From Rostratula benghalensis (Eukaryota > Chordata > Aves > Charadriiformes > Rostratulidae): DNA of 64,000 bases. This document shows positions 26,086 through 37,885 of the stretch, in pieces. The stretch lies in contig VXAI01000179.1 of the NCBI GenBank assembly GCA_013399305.1, positions 1,362,727-1,426,726 of the forward strand. The letters are read 5' to 3'. The position numbers and the translations under genes are program-made. Each line of letters opens with the position of its first letter. Position 1 is the stretch's first letter. The notes beneath the pieces were generated by a model. The model was not told the origin of the DNA. It ran no database searches and worked only from the letters and a program-made list of their open reading frames with translations.

Positions 26086-29000
26086 CCTACAGCCTTCACA
26101 GCCTATTCCTATCTCAACCCTCTCCCTTCTGACAGAGAAACATTTGGCCCACTATATGCAACTGCATCCATTGCCCAATTTTAATGTTTAAAACCATGCA
26201 TCTTTAAGCTTTATTCCCCCATGTGGGGAGAATTATTCTGAGTTACTTCACCTCCTTCAGATTTCCCATTTAACCCATAAACTGGTAGAAAGAGACCTTC
26301 CTTTAGTATGATTCCTGTAAAGCCATTTGAAAATAGCCAGGCTCTCAGTGTGCTGAAAAGCCCAATCTGCTCTGTTGCTGAAAACTAAGGAACCATTTGG
26401 TTCTCCTACCTCTCCCTGCAACTCTTAAATTTCTTCAGGGAAGACCATCTATTCTGTTTAATTTCTTTGGACTAGATAGTAACTGGCATAACACACTGAG
26501 CTAGTGCGAATGCAAACAGTTTAGGACCAAGAGGAAATTCATGGCTGAATTATAATAAATGTTGTCACTAATCCCATTTTTAGACCTACTCATTACTACA
26601 TTTTACAACGCAGGGAGGCTGCCTTGCCATTTGGTTACGTAGCCATTGCTCCTTGTTGACATCACCAGCTTTTCCAAAGAGGCTGGTTTGCAGTAGGGTT
26701 GAAGGAAGTGCATGAGAGGAGGTGTCAGCCCCACGGCTCCGACCTTCGTGGGCTTGTCCCAAGAAAGGAGCATCTCTCGTGGAAGCCCTTTGCTAAGTAA
26801 GTTTGGGCTAGAAGGGCCGAGAAGGTGTCAGCTGAAGACTCGTTTCACCGGCAAGACAGCTTTTGTCCCTGAGTCACTCACCCCCTCATAATCAGCTGAG
26901 GTATAAACAAGCTTCATAAACATACCTCAGAGTCACAGCTGCCAGAGACAGTCGTTGAGACAGAACAAGAGTACCTAATGGCATCACTCTGTGTACGTGA
27001 ACGTAAATAGCTTTGGAGTGGCAAAGCCAGAGGTAACGCCAGCTGTATTTTAGATTCACAGTCACTTTGTTCACAGCAGACTCGGCTATCGATGCTTATC
27101 TTCAGAAAAAAAGCCTGTGTGTCTCAATAGAAGAATATTTTTTCTTTCCAGTGGAGAATTAAGTTCCAGGAACTCTTTGCGCTGAATGCGGACTGCGGCT
27201 CTTGGAACTCCAGATCGCGTATTGTGCTCAGTACAAAGAATGAAACCTCCAAGATGAGCATCAAATTGATTCTCACTCATTTCGTACATTAAGCAGTAAT
27301 GAGTAAACACTCTAATTTCTAAAAAATTAAGGAATTTCAAAGAAATATCCCAGGCAATGGAAGAGATCACAAGAGCTCTGAATAAAAGGCATTATTATAT
27401 TTTTTTTGGGTGCACTTTGAAGCAGATAGTTCAGTGATATCAGAACAAACCGGAGTGGGAAAAATGTAGGATTTTTTTTTCTCCTAAGGAAAACCATTTT
27501 AGGAATCCTAAGAGCGTAGCCAGAAGTTTAAAATTTGTTGCATAATGTCTCACCAACTTAGCTTGCATGAGCTAGAAATTATCTGTATTTTCAAAATAAG
27601 GAGCCATAGTGCAGAGGATAAACTAGAAGAAAGATCTGCAACAGTACTTTGTGCTCATCCCATTTCTCTCATCTTAGGTTCATCAACATCCTTCTACCTA
27701 TTGCTGCTTCAAATGCTGACCCTCCTCCTGCAGCAGGTTCTTCCCATGGGGCTCCAAAGATGCAGCCCAGCACCAAATGGACTTTGCTTAGGGTAACATT
27801 GGACATCTGTGGTCATCTCTGCTCTTGTGATGTAATCACTAGACTAGATATTTTTTTTCTTCTATCTTAAATCATACCTGCAGCTCCCCAAAATTTCCTG
27901 GGGAAGGTCAAGGGGACCAAACACAAGCAGCAAGATATGTCTACAGGACTGGAGACATCCTTGGCACACCAAAACACAGCAAAGCCCTCTTAGCTCAGAG
28001 CTAATTAAGACACTCATAATGACTCACCATTATAGGATGAAGACATACCCATCAGCCCCCATTTCTACCTAGAGAACCCAGACCTTACTCTGTGCCCAAG
28101 AAGCCCTCAGAGCAGCAAGGCTCAGACCAGGGAATATACAACAGCAGAGGTCTGTGCAGGAAGGGAAACCCTAGCTTGATTCCTGAGCGTAAACAAAAGG
28201 GTTGAGCGCTCTCATATCGAAAAGTAGGTGTCAATGTTATGCACGGATTGCATAAATTATTACATAAATAGCAACAGTGTATTCATACATATGTGGGCTT
28301 ACCTTTAATCATACCTGCAGGTTTTACAGACTTCTGAGCTACCTCTTCTGTTTCCAGTGCATCCCTCTTCCTAGGCAGCTAGTCAAACGCGGAACAAAAC
28401 AAAAAACTCATCGAGCTGAAATAATGTGCTTTTTAATATTGCCAAAAATTCCAGTTCCACTTCTGAGTCAGCTCTCCCTCCCTTGCAGAACAGGACCCCT
28501 GGCTGCAGCTAATCTCCTATCAGGGCCCAACAGCCGTTTGTGCCTCCGCACCCTCACGTTGCTGGGGTGGGGACCCAAGGGTGGGTCGGTGTCCCTACCA
28601 GAAAATGGAGAAAGCAGGGTGAGAAGGATGAGCAGCACTTTGTTTTCCTGAGGGAGCTACTGGGGGAGGAGCCCACCAACCACCCGACTACACCTTTGCT
28701 CTTCCCATAACACTGGGAGCAAAGAGTTTTGGGAGTGGGAAGCACAGATTAGCTGTTCCAACGGGAATAAACTACTCCCATTTCCCTGGGACAGGAAATG
28801 TAGGCACCAGACTGTACCCTTGAGCCTCTCGCTTGCTTTGCCTACTGGCTCGAGCTGGCTCTGGATGGAAATCCAGTTCAGCTGGAAAACTTCCTTCTTC
28901 CCTCATAACACATCCTGTTAGTGGACTGCAAAACAGGAAGTTTAAATGTGTAAATATGAGTACCTTTCCACCCGTTTTGGCTACGGGCTAAGAATTAGGA

Positions 29001-32000
29001 GACAACACCTGTAGATTCATCCAAGTTGCATTCAAGAGAACAATACTACTTCAGAGTGATTCTTGGCCATCATCATTACGTCATGTATTTATCAGCTTGA
29101 CTGTATCACTGACAAGGGCGATTAGGAAGCTGTGATCTGGGACTGGAAAGAGACCTCCAAGCCTTTAAGCACAGTTCTTTTCTTCCTACAATCTCAAATG
29201 AAAATTTACCAAATGGAATTAGAACCTGTTCCCCATCTCCCACACATATTTCCCCTGGAAGGCCAAGAAAAGATGGATAATCCATTTCATCCTTCCTTTT
29301 ATTCATATCTATTTATAACTTTAACCAAAGCGTACAGATGGGAGTAATTACAGTCTCAACACATCACTATCTTCCTGAGATCATTAGTTTTTCCCTGGGT
29401 AAAATTGTGCAAGATGAAGCATTAGCAGCAAAATACATGTTTGTTTCAAATTCATAAAGCACCACCCAGAGAGATGAGAGCGTCATAACCTACATGACTT
29501 TTCCAGGCAAACTTTTTTTTTTTTCCTTGATATTTGGCAGAGTCAGAGTAAGGTTATAATTAAACAGAGTGTTAAAATTAATCCCTTGTCCTAGCTTTTT
29601 GAGGAGCTAGGCAGAAACAGGCATGGAGACAGCCTGAGCCCCCACGTCCTCTTTATCGCAGGAGATCAACTTCCCAGTGCCCTAAGCACAGCCCAGAGCC
29701 CCCCGTACAGCCTATACTTGCTCCACAAAGGAAGTGTTTTGTGCACGTAGGGGCTAAGCCTGGACTTGTGCTGGCCCCAGCTGCCTGCTGGAGCACATCC
29801 CACCCCAGCATGGGGACAGAGGGGTGGGAGAGCCATCTGCCCCACACGTGTTGACAGCCGTCAGTGGGATGCGGGGATAAGCCTACCCAGCCCCACCCTG
29901 CACTTCATGCTGGGAGCAGAGAAAGCTAACAGGCAGAGGCAGCCCAGAAAACTTTCAGGAGCTCCTGCAAGTGACGTTACCCTGTTTTATTTCCTGACTA
30001 CAGTTCTATGAGTGTCTTTCCTTGTCCCCCCACGTAGGTCCTCTGCTCTGCTGTGCTACCAAAAGTGGATACTCCCTCCCTTTTGCCCCATCGATTAAGA
30101 AGAAAAGAGGTGGTTCTGGTTGTTGGGAGGAAGGTGCTGTCTGGCAGCAACAGGGTGGGCTGGGTAAGGAGCTCCCTTCCATGTCATTTCTGCTCCAGGG
30201 TTTCATTAAAAAATAGGTATCAGTTTGGGTGAAATCTTTAAGGCACTAAGTTAAGTACAGTCAGTTACTACGTCCACTTTTCACTGTAAGAAAAACTGGA
30301 ATGATTTGGACTAGGATTATTAATTTTTTTGACAAGAATCGTACAGAGGACACTCTTTTATTGTAGAATGATACCTAACAGTGATTGTAAAGTTATAGGT
30401 TAACCTCTAAGGAAGCGTTGTAAAAGTTTGGTTTAAAAGTAATAAAACTATATACTATTCGTAAAAGTATTATTATACCTCTACTCGTAAATGTAGGAAT
30501 GCATTTCACTGATAAAAAAGAATTTTAGAGTTGAAAATGTAGCCATGTTTTAATTCTATTTTTCATCTTGCTTGGTAAAAAGTTTTAATTTACTGGTTTA
30601 TTCATATTTTGATATTTAAAATGACAGCATTCGTTTGATAACAGTTTTGCAAAACAGACTTCATATAGGACAAGCTAATCTAATCTTGAATTAAATAAGT
30701 AAAAATTAATTCCAAAATTTAGAAGGAGTTCTTAAGAGTACAAAAAAATGCAAAGCAATTGTTGAGGCTAATTGAAAGCACTGCTAGGAAAAGAAAAAAA
30801 GCCAGGGCAGGTTTGGAATGCTGTGTATGTACATATTTATGCACTGTGTGTATAGAGAGCCATAAAATCAGGAAATATGGAAACAGGAATGAAGGATGAA
30901 ATCTGTGTAATATTCTCTCATGAGCAATGGTGCTTGGTAGGGTAACTGCCTGCACTGCCCATATGGGGAATCCTGGAGCCAGCATCAGTCTAAGACTGCT
31001 GATTTTTTGTAGGTTTTGGGGTTTTTTTATGTTTTGGTTTTTTGGGGTATTTTTACTGAAGTTGCTGCTCCTCCATCCTTGAGAATAAATGCTTACACAG
31101 GTACTTTTCTGTTGCTCTCAGTCTGCAGACTGAGATCATCATCACTTAGGATCTTCTCTTGTATTGGTTTCTAACGTTTGCAGCGTCTGCTGGTAAAAAT
31201 GCAATCCTTATTTGCCTGCTTAGCTTCAGAATGCTGCTCTAATCATATCAGAGGTGCATTACCTTTTCTAGTTTTATTATGAAGTTTTCTAATAATGCAT
31301 TATAAACATTTCTAATAAAAATAAAATTACTGGAAACCAAACTTTGAGTCACATCTCCCAACCGTTGCAGGCAGCACTGGGATCAGTACTTGTGAATGTT
31401 GTAATTACATTCTTTTCAGCTGTAATTCTTGTTTTGTGTTATTCCACCACTATTTTCTGTAATGGTTCTTTCATTTAAGGGTACACCCATGTGACGTGTC
31501 AGAGTGGGACTGTTGCTGCCCCATGCCTGGCTCCACAGAGCAGCCCAGAGAACATGCGGTGCAACACTAGTAGCTTCCTCCTGAATAGGGTAAGATAACT
31601 TAAACAAAATATTTGGTATCTGATGGGCACTGTGTAGGATACCAAATACTTTTCCATCCAGAGTATCTGTAAAACAAAGGCAAACCCTTCAAAGTTTAAT
31701 AGTTGCAGAACCAGAACATGCTGACCCCTTACTGGGCGAGAGCAGGGAGCCCTGAGTTCACCTTCCAACAGCCCTGCTGCTGGCTGCCCTGAGAGCTGGA
31801 CAGGAACCACTAACTCAATTTAGGGCAAATTCTTGGTTTTTAGATTTGCTCTCAGTCCCCCGGGCTCAGATCTGCTGCTGTAACATGACAGAGAACATGA
31901 GGGTATTCAACTTGGATTTGTGGATCTCCATGTGCTCAAGCAGAGAAGGCCGTGGAAGCCACACCTTACATCCTGGGTGAATTCTCTAACACTTAGCTCA

Positions 32001-33119
32001 TCTCAGAACTTGCGGTTTGGTTTTCGTATTTTTTTTGTATTATAAAACCCAAATCTCAATCCCTGCACAATTTTGTAAGTAAAATATTGCTGTCTGCCTC
32101 CAAAGAAAGTTACTGGCAATGGCTTTGGCTACTCCATCCTTGGATTGTGGGTTATTTTTAATCCCCATTCTGAGATTTGTAACTCTTTCCCAAGCATGGG
32201 ACAGGGAAGCCAAACCCGTAACTGTCTTCTATATCCCACTCCTGGGACCTAAAATTAAATATTGCAAAATATTTTCCCACATGTTTTGACTAGTTCTTAC
32301 CACTGACATTGGCTTTTACCTTAAATCAGCTTTCTCTAGTCCTTGTAGCTATTGCTCGGATAAAAACAGCCCTAAACACATTAAAAGGAATTTTAATTCA
32401 CTCTCTATTTTTCTTAATTAATAATGAAGAACTAAGACTTAGTGTAGGGTTGCTTTTTAATCAGAAAGGAAAAATACAAAACCCAAATGCAGTGACCCAT
32501 GTTTCACTGGGCAAAGCTGCCTTATTGTTTTGAGACCAGTAGATGGCAACCACCCATTGCAATGTCAAAGGTAAATGAAAAGTGAGAGTTGTTTAAGTAG
32601 GGGATTTATTATGTGACAAGTTAAGCAATGAAGTTTTGCTCCTCTACATAAGGAGAAAGCAGTACTTCTATTTTTGCTCTTGCTCATGCACATCTTTTGA
32701 AGGGGAGAGGTGAGATGCCCTTTGAGGTAGCCAGTTTTGACAAATGATAATTGTGACAATCCCTTTGACTAAAATATCTTATGGCTGCTCCTTACTGATG
32801 ATACCAGTCAAAAAAAAGAGTGAGTCAGTGGAAAAAAAAATCTAAAGCAATCAGACTGTCTTAGTTTCCACAGGAATAGCCTCAAGTTCTTATGATTAAT
32901 TAGATTCTTTATCACTTTAGGTAGAAGCAGCTAGAACTGAGTAACAATGGTTCTGGGATTGGAAATAGACGTCCCTTTGGAAACTGAGTGAAGCTATTGA
33001 TGTACCAGTTAATTAATGCTTGTTATCTGAGTGATCTTACAGAAATTTTTTTGACATGATCAAATTTGAAGATAATCTGATTCTTTTTACAACGTTAGAT
33101 TAATTTCTTTCTTTTTCTT

Positions 33120-33174
33120 NNNNNNNNNNNNNNNNNNNNNNNNNNNNNNNNNNNNNNNNNNNNNNNNNNNNNNN
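33120..33174. other. assembly gap (55 N)
   Basis: A run of 55 N after a pyrimidine-rich sequence (TTTCTTTCTTTTTCTT). The true missing length is unknown. Confidence 0.99.
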
Positions 33175-35403
33175 TTATTTCTAACAGAACAGCATTCTCT
33201 GTGAAGATTTGAAAAAAAAGCCTCTCAGGCCCTCCAAAACCCTTTCATTTACACTTTAGAAAAGAAGCTGCTTTATTAAAACAGGACAGTGGTGGAAATA
33301 TATCTGTAACCTTACTAGTAGGATACTTAACTACCTGTAGTCATATTAAGTTTTCCTTTAGCATGTACATAACCATATTTTGTCAACGTGTTTTCAATTA
33401 GGATTGGTGTACATGATACACGTATGGATGCACACAGAAGAACAGTGTCTGTAGCACAGAAAAAAGCAGACCTTTAGACCTCTGAAGGATTCCAGCATCA
33501 CCTAACACTGTGATTAGGGACTTTAAAGAGAATGCGCTACAAATAGCTAATCCAGCCAACAAGAAGAGCACTGTCACTTAGGAGAAGTAAAGCAAACCTC
33601 TCTGCATTACTGGGATGCCTCCCTCCAAGTTTTCAAGCACTTTGCAAACCATTAACTTGAAAAGCGTTAACTGGCATCCTTGCAGTACAAGGTGTGTATG
33701 TTTATTCTCAGAATTTGCTAGGAAGACCTAGAAAACCTACTTGATAAAGTAAGGTTTCGCTCTTCTTAAAGCTACAGCTTGATCAGCTGTGGATTTTTGT
33801 AAGTAACTTTGAAATCAGGACAAATCCATCTGGGATCCATATCCTAGAGAATACTAGTGAGTTGGTGTGTTAGGAATAGCTCCTAGTATCCCTTATGAAC
33901 CCCCCAAACTTTTCTCATTATTTCCTTCATGTATAATAAGATTTATACTGTATAAAACCCATACTCTTTAACGAGACTTGAGTTCTCTTTTTCCTTCTTT
34001 GAAGAAACTAAAGGCTGCCAGCAGGATTTGTGCAACTTTATTTGCTTTAAAATGAGAAATTATGTGACTTGTATATGTTGTTTTTCTTACAGGCCCATGA
34101 GTTTTGCTGAGTCCAAGAGTTATCTTGGACTCTTCTTGCAGAAAACTGCAAAGCTAGCAAGATGATTTTTTTTTTTTTAAGTAAGCAAAGAGAAATCTGA
34201 ATTATTTAGAAGAGAAGGAATTTTTAGACAAAGGATAAAAAAGGATAAAAATACTTTTCTGTTTATATTTATGATTTTTTTAAGCTCAAATGGGTGAGGA
34301 TAGATAGTTTTCAAGACTCAAGGTCTGCTGTTTCCATGAAGGGCTGAGGAACGTCTCACTCCTGTTTTCTGGTACTTATCACAACAGAAGTCTGCAAGAG
34401 ACCACCAAGGCCAGTAACTCTCCTCTCCTTCTTTAGAGTCACAGTCAGTGAAATTTAGTTGAAGCTCAAAGGAATCCATATGGACATTCCCTTCTGCTCA
34501 ATACTTTGTACAGATCACAGATCACACAATATACCCTCGTGCACTGTAAGAATATTCAGATTTACAGCAGAACCCTCCCTAAAGTCTGAAATTTTATGTG
34601 TTAAATAACTAAGTGGGGGTCAGTGCCATTTCCAAAAGCTTGTACCTCTATGTTTCTCTCGAGTGTGCACTGAAATGTGTATATGATGAGCAGTGACAAA
34701 GTCCTCTGAAGATCATGGTCTGGTGAGAATGTGCTGACCTCATGTACTTTGGCAAAAAAGAGCCCAATAAAAATATAATTACAGCCTTTCATTCTTCTCC
34801 TGCACTTTCTAAAATTTGAGAAAAAAAACAGAATTGTCCCCTACTATTGTGCAGAAAAGCAGTCCCTGAACTGGTTTTAGTGGAACATTTTGGTCCTTTT
34901 GATTAAGGCACTGGAAATGTTCCTTGTTGAGCAAAGGCTGTTGGTTGATGGGTTGGTTTGATCACTTTATCGTGGGGAATGAAAATACAACTGATCTCTA
35001 AAGCAGGTGCCTGAGCATGGGCTGTTAATCAAAGAATAAAGTACAGGTTAGCACGGGAGGTTTGCTTACCCAATCCTTATTCCAGATGCCGTTTGAGCCG
35101 TAATTGAAAGGAGCGGTAAGGAGGGACACAGTTCAGTGAGGTGCTGAGGGCTATCCACTACCATTGCTTGTGGTGAGATCCAAAGGTAATCAGTCTTGTC
35201 AGGATCTGAACTGTCATAAATTAACAAGATAAAATCGGTAATGAAAGAATGCAAAAAGCAGAAGGTAAGTTTGTATTTCTTGACAGCGTTCTGCGTGATT
35301 TTGTAATTATTAACTTAACCCTAAGGGCCTGAGATAGTCTTTAGTCAAATGCCTCAGTTTTACTCCACATTTTCTCCTAACAACATCTCCTGACAGTTCC
35401 ACA

Positions 35404-36144
35404 ATGAGGAAAAGGAAGACACCAGAGTCAACTCATTCATCCACAGATCCGAGTGAAGGGAAGGAGAAATTAAGACTGAAGCAAGAGGTCGGCCTGATTA
35501 GTGGAGTGTCATTAATTGCAGGCACGATGATAGGCTCAGGAATCTTTATGTCCCCTGAGTGGGTGCTACATCATATGGGGAGCCCTGGCAGCAGCCTGCT
35601 TATCTGGGCAGCCTGTGGTCTCCTGGCCATGTTTGGAGCCTTGTCGTACGCTGAGCTTGGAACCATAATTAAAGAGTCTGGAGGAGAATATATTTACATC
35701 TTGAGGATTTTTGGTTCTTTTCCTGCTTTCCTTTTCGCCTACACTTCTGTTATCCTGGTGAGGCCAGCTGGTTTGGCAGCTGTCTGCCTGAGCTTCGCTG
35801 AATACGCTGTTGCGCCGTTCTACCCGGGGTGCCCATCTCCACAGGTTGTCATCAAATGCACAGCTGCTGCCTGCATCCTGCTTTTGACTGTCATCAACTG
35901 TCTCAACGTGAGGCTGGCCACGTCTATTATGAACATTTTTACAGCTGCCAAACTCCTGGCGTTGCTGGTGATCGCGGTGGGCGGAGTGTTGCTGCTTGCC
36001 AAGGGACAAACTTGTTTTCAAAATGCTTTTGAAAACACGACTGCAGGTATCAGGGCGGTTGGAGTGGCCTTTTACCAGGGGCTCTGGTCCTACGATGGGT
36101 GGAACAACCTGAACTATGTAACCGAGGAACTGAAAAAGCCTGAG
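35404..36144 (+). CDS. SLC7A15: SLC7A15 coding exon 1: light-chain amino-acid transporter, residues 1-247
   Basis: The protein is an APC-superfamily, LeuT-fold exchanger of the heteromeric transporter light chains. It should sit in the plasma membrane disulphide-linked to an SLC3 heavy chain and exchange neutral or aromatic amino acids (ArpAT in mouse). This unusually large exon encodes the cytosolic N-terminus and about six membrane segments. Visible landmarks are LISGVSLIAGTMIGSGIF (residues 31-48, unwound TM1 substrate site), AELG (83-86), ESGGEY (91-96), Cys143 in PFYPGC at the position that bonds the heavy chain in SLC7A9, NIFTAAKL (177-184), and FYQGLWSYDGWNNLNY (223-238), with Asp231 where SLC7A9 has a functional Asp. 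The start ATG has A at -3 and G at +4. The exon ends KKPE|GTGAGC in phase 0. SLC7A9 is the closest family member I know; I choose SLC7A15 because of the PUM2 neighbourhood. Confidence 0.85.
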
Positions 36145-37751
36145 GTGAGCGAGTGAGCTGGGTTTTACTTAATTTATCCTAATAACGTTTGATTCTGTCT
36201 GTGATGGTGCTAGGAGGGGTAATCAAGGGATTAGAACATCGAGGAAAGACTACTGAGCTTTCCTCCTGGCATGTTCTGTCATCTTCGGTGAGACACCTAC
36301 AGGTGTATCCAGAAAGGATAAAAATGAGTAGTCTCTACACAAAATAACAGCCTAACTACAAGAAAGCACTAAAATATCCCATTGACTGAAAACAAACAAA
36401 CAAACAAAAAAGCTCTTAGGAAGCACTTGAATGCTTTGGAGCTAAAGTTTTGTCTTAGTATTTAGAGGATCTCTCTGCAGACACCTGGATTTATGCAGTA
36501 AAAGTACTCACTGCTATAAACCTTACAGATTTCTTAGCACCACATATTCCCTAAAAGACTTGATCTGTAATGTATGCACCAGAAAACCTGTAAATCTCTC
36601 CTCATTGCATGGAGGGGGAGCTTCAGAGGAATGCAAACCTCACTGGAGAGGGAATTTAACTCTCTGAATGGCCCTCATCTTCAAATGCCTACTTTCTAGG
36701 CATTGTTCTGTCCATGCTAAAGGCACTGAAGTACTTCACTTGCACCTCACATGTGGCACATCTCTCTGTGCCATGTTACCTCTTTTTACAGATCAGATGC
36801 TACAGCTGTGAACGGCCCTTTTTAAGAAAGAGCTGTGCGAGTGCAGAGTGTACGGAGTGTGCTTCCTTCCAGTGCAGCACGCGAGATTTTACTGGTTAAA
36901 TGGAAATACACAGTTAAATATTAACCTAAGTGGCAGCAGAGATGCTAGGGTCAGGTGGCACTCTCTCCACCAGGACCATGAGCGCTGATAGTCATACCTT
37001 TGCAAGGTGGAGACAGCAATGTAAGGAATTGCTTTGTCTTGTCCTACAGTGGGAAAGGGGAATACAAAAAATTTATATTCCAGGGTTTCAGATGTATAGT
37101 TTCTCTATGAAGGAACACCTACTAGTTCACCTAGTACACCCTACTAGTAGCTTTTTTTTTCAGTGCTTTCAGCCGTATAAGGTAGTAAGTAAAAAGCTGA
37201 TTTTATTGAGCCTTAAAATGATGTGTGCTGTTCCAAGATTGCAACATCCTGTCAGCCTAGAAAAAAAAAAAATATAAAAAATATTCCTTTAGCCTGTAGA
37301 GGAGTTAAATGCTACACAACACACACTGGTACTTCATCTATGTCAGTGGGGTGTTCATGGGAAGATGCAGCACACCAGGAAACATAACACACACTAGCAA
37401 CAAATAAAAATTTAATAAATAAATAGAAAATATTAAAGTGATCAAGAAGTGTGCAACAGACACCTTGGGCAGCTGTGATCCAAAGCGTTTTTGAGTAAGA
37501 TTTGGGTTTTGGTTGTGGTTTGTCTGTTTGTTTAAAGACTAGCTTTTGAAAAGTACAACCTTAATGTTTGTGTGACATCTTTGGGAGACTGGTGTAAAAA
37601 CTGCCACGTGGATCTGGATCTAAGTCTGGCTCTGTGGGAAAGCCTGGTGAGTGAAGGAGTTTGAATGAGATATGTGGGTGGTGGCAAAGACAAAACAAAA
37701 AAGCCCAGCGCAGGCATAAATGTCCTAACACTCTTGCCATCCCTTTTCCAG
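36145..37751 (+). other. SLC7A15 intron 1
   Basis: A GTGAGC...TTTTCCAG intron of 1.6 kb. It contains A-rich tracts and no recognisable repeat or RNA gene. The short frames inside it, including the cysteine-rich 36714-36899, lack support. Confidence 0.8.
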
Positions 37752-37885
37752 GTGACCCTTCCCAGAGCTGTGATGATTGCCATTCCTTTGGTCACCTGCC
37801 TGTATTTGCTGGTAAACGTGAGCTACTTGGCAGCCATGACTCCGTCTGAAATGCTGTCTTCAGGAGCTGTGGCTGTCACTTGGGG
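37752..37885 (+). CDS. SLC7A15: SLC7A15 coding exon 2, residues 248-292
   Basis: The acceptor CCCTTTTCCAG precedes GTGACCCTTCCC. The exon reads [20 protein letters not shown], then [24 protein letters not shown], matching SLC7A9 from its NLPLAI to AVAVTFG segment (TM7 and the following loop). It ends with two bases of a Gly codon at GG|GTGAGC, completed by exon 3. Length 134 bases. Confidence 0.9.

Larger units (their letters stand above)
22270..35396. other. PUM2-SLC7A15 intergenic region
   Basis: About 13 kb between the two head-to-head genes. It contains the CR1 fragments listed separately, T- and A-rich low-complexity tracts, and an N-gap at 33.1 kb. I see no exon with family similarity, no tRNA- or snoRNA-like gene and no other promoter island. 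The short open frames here (for example 27545-27796 and 28277-28651) have no recognisable product. Confidence 0.6.

Noticed and set aside
36714..36899. Cysteine-rich 61-codon frame in SLC7A15 intron 1 (RCYSCERPFL...)
   Set aside because: Too short, no paired exon, the cysteine spacing fits no known finger, and the gene reads through correctly without it.
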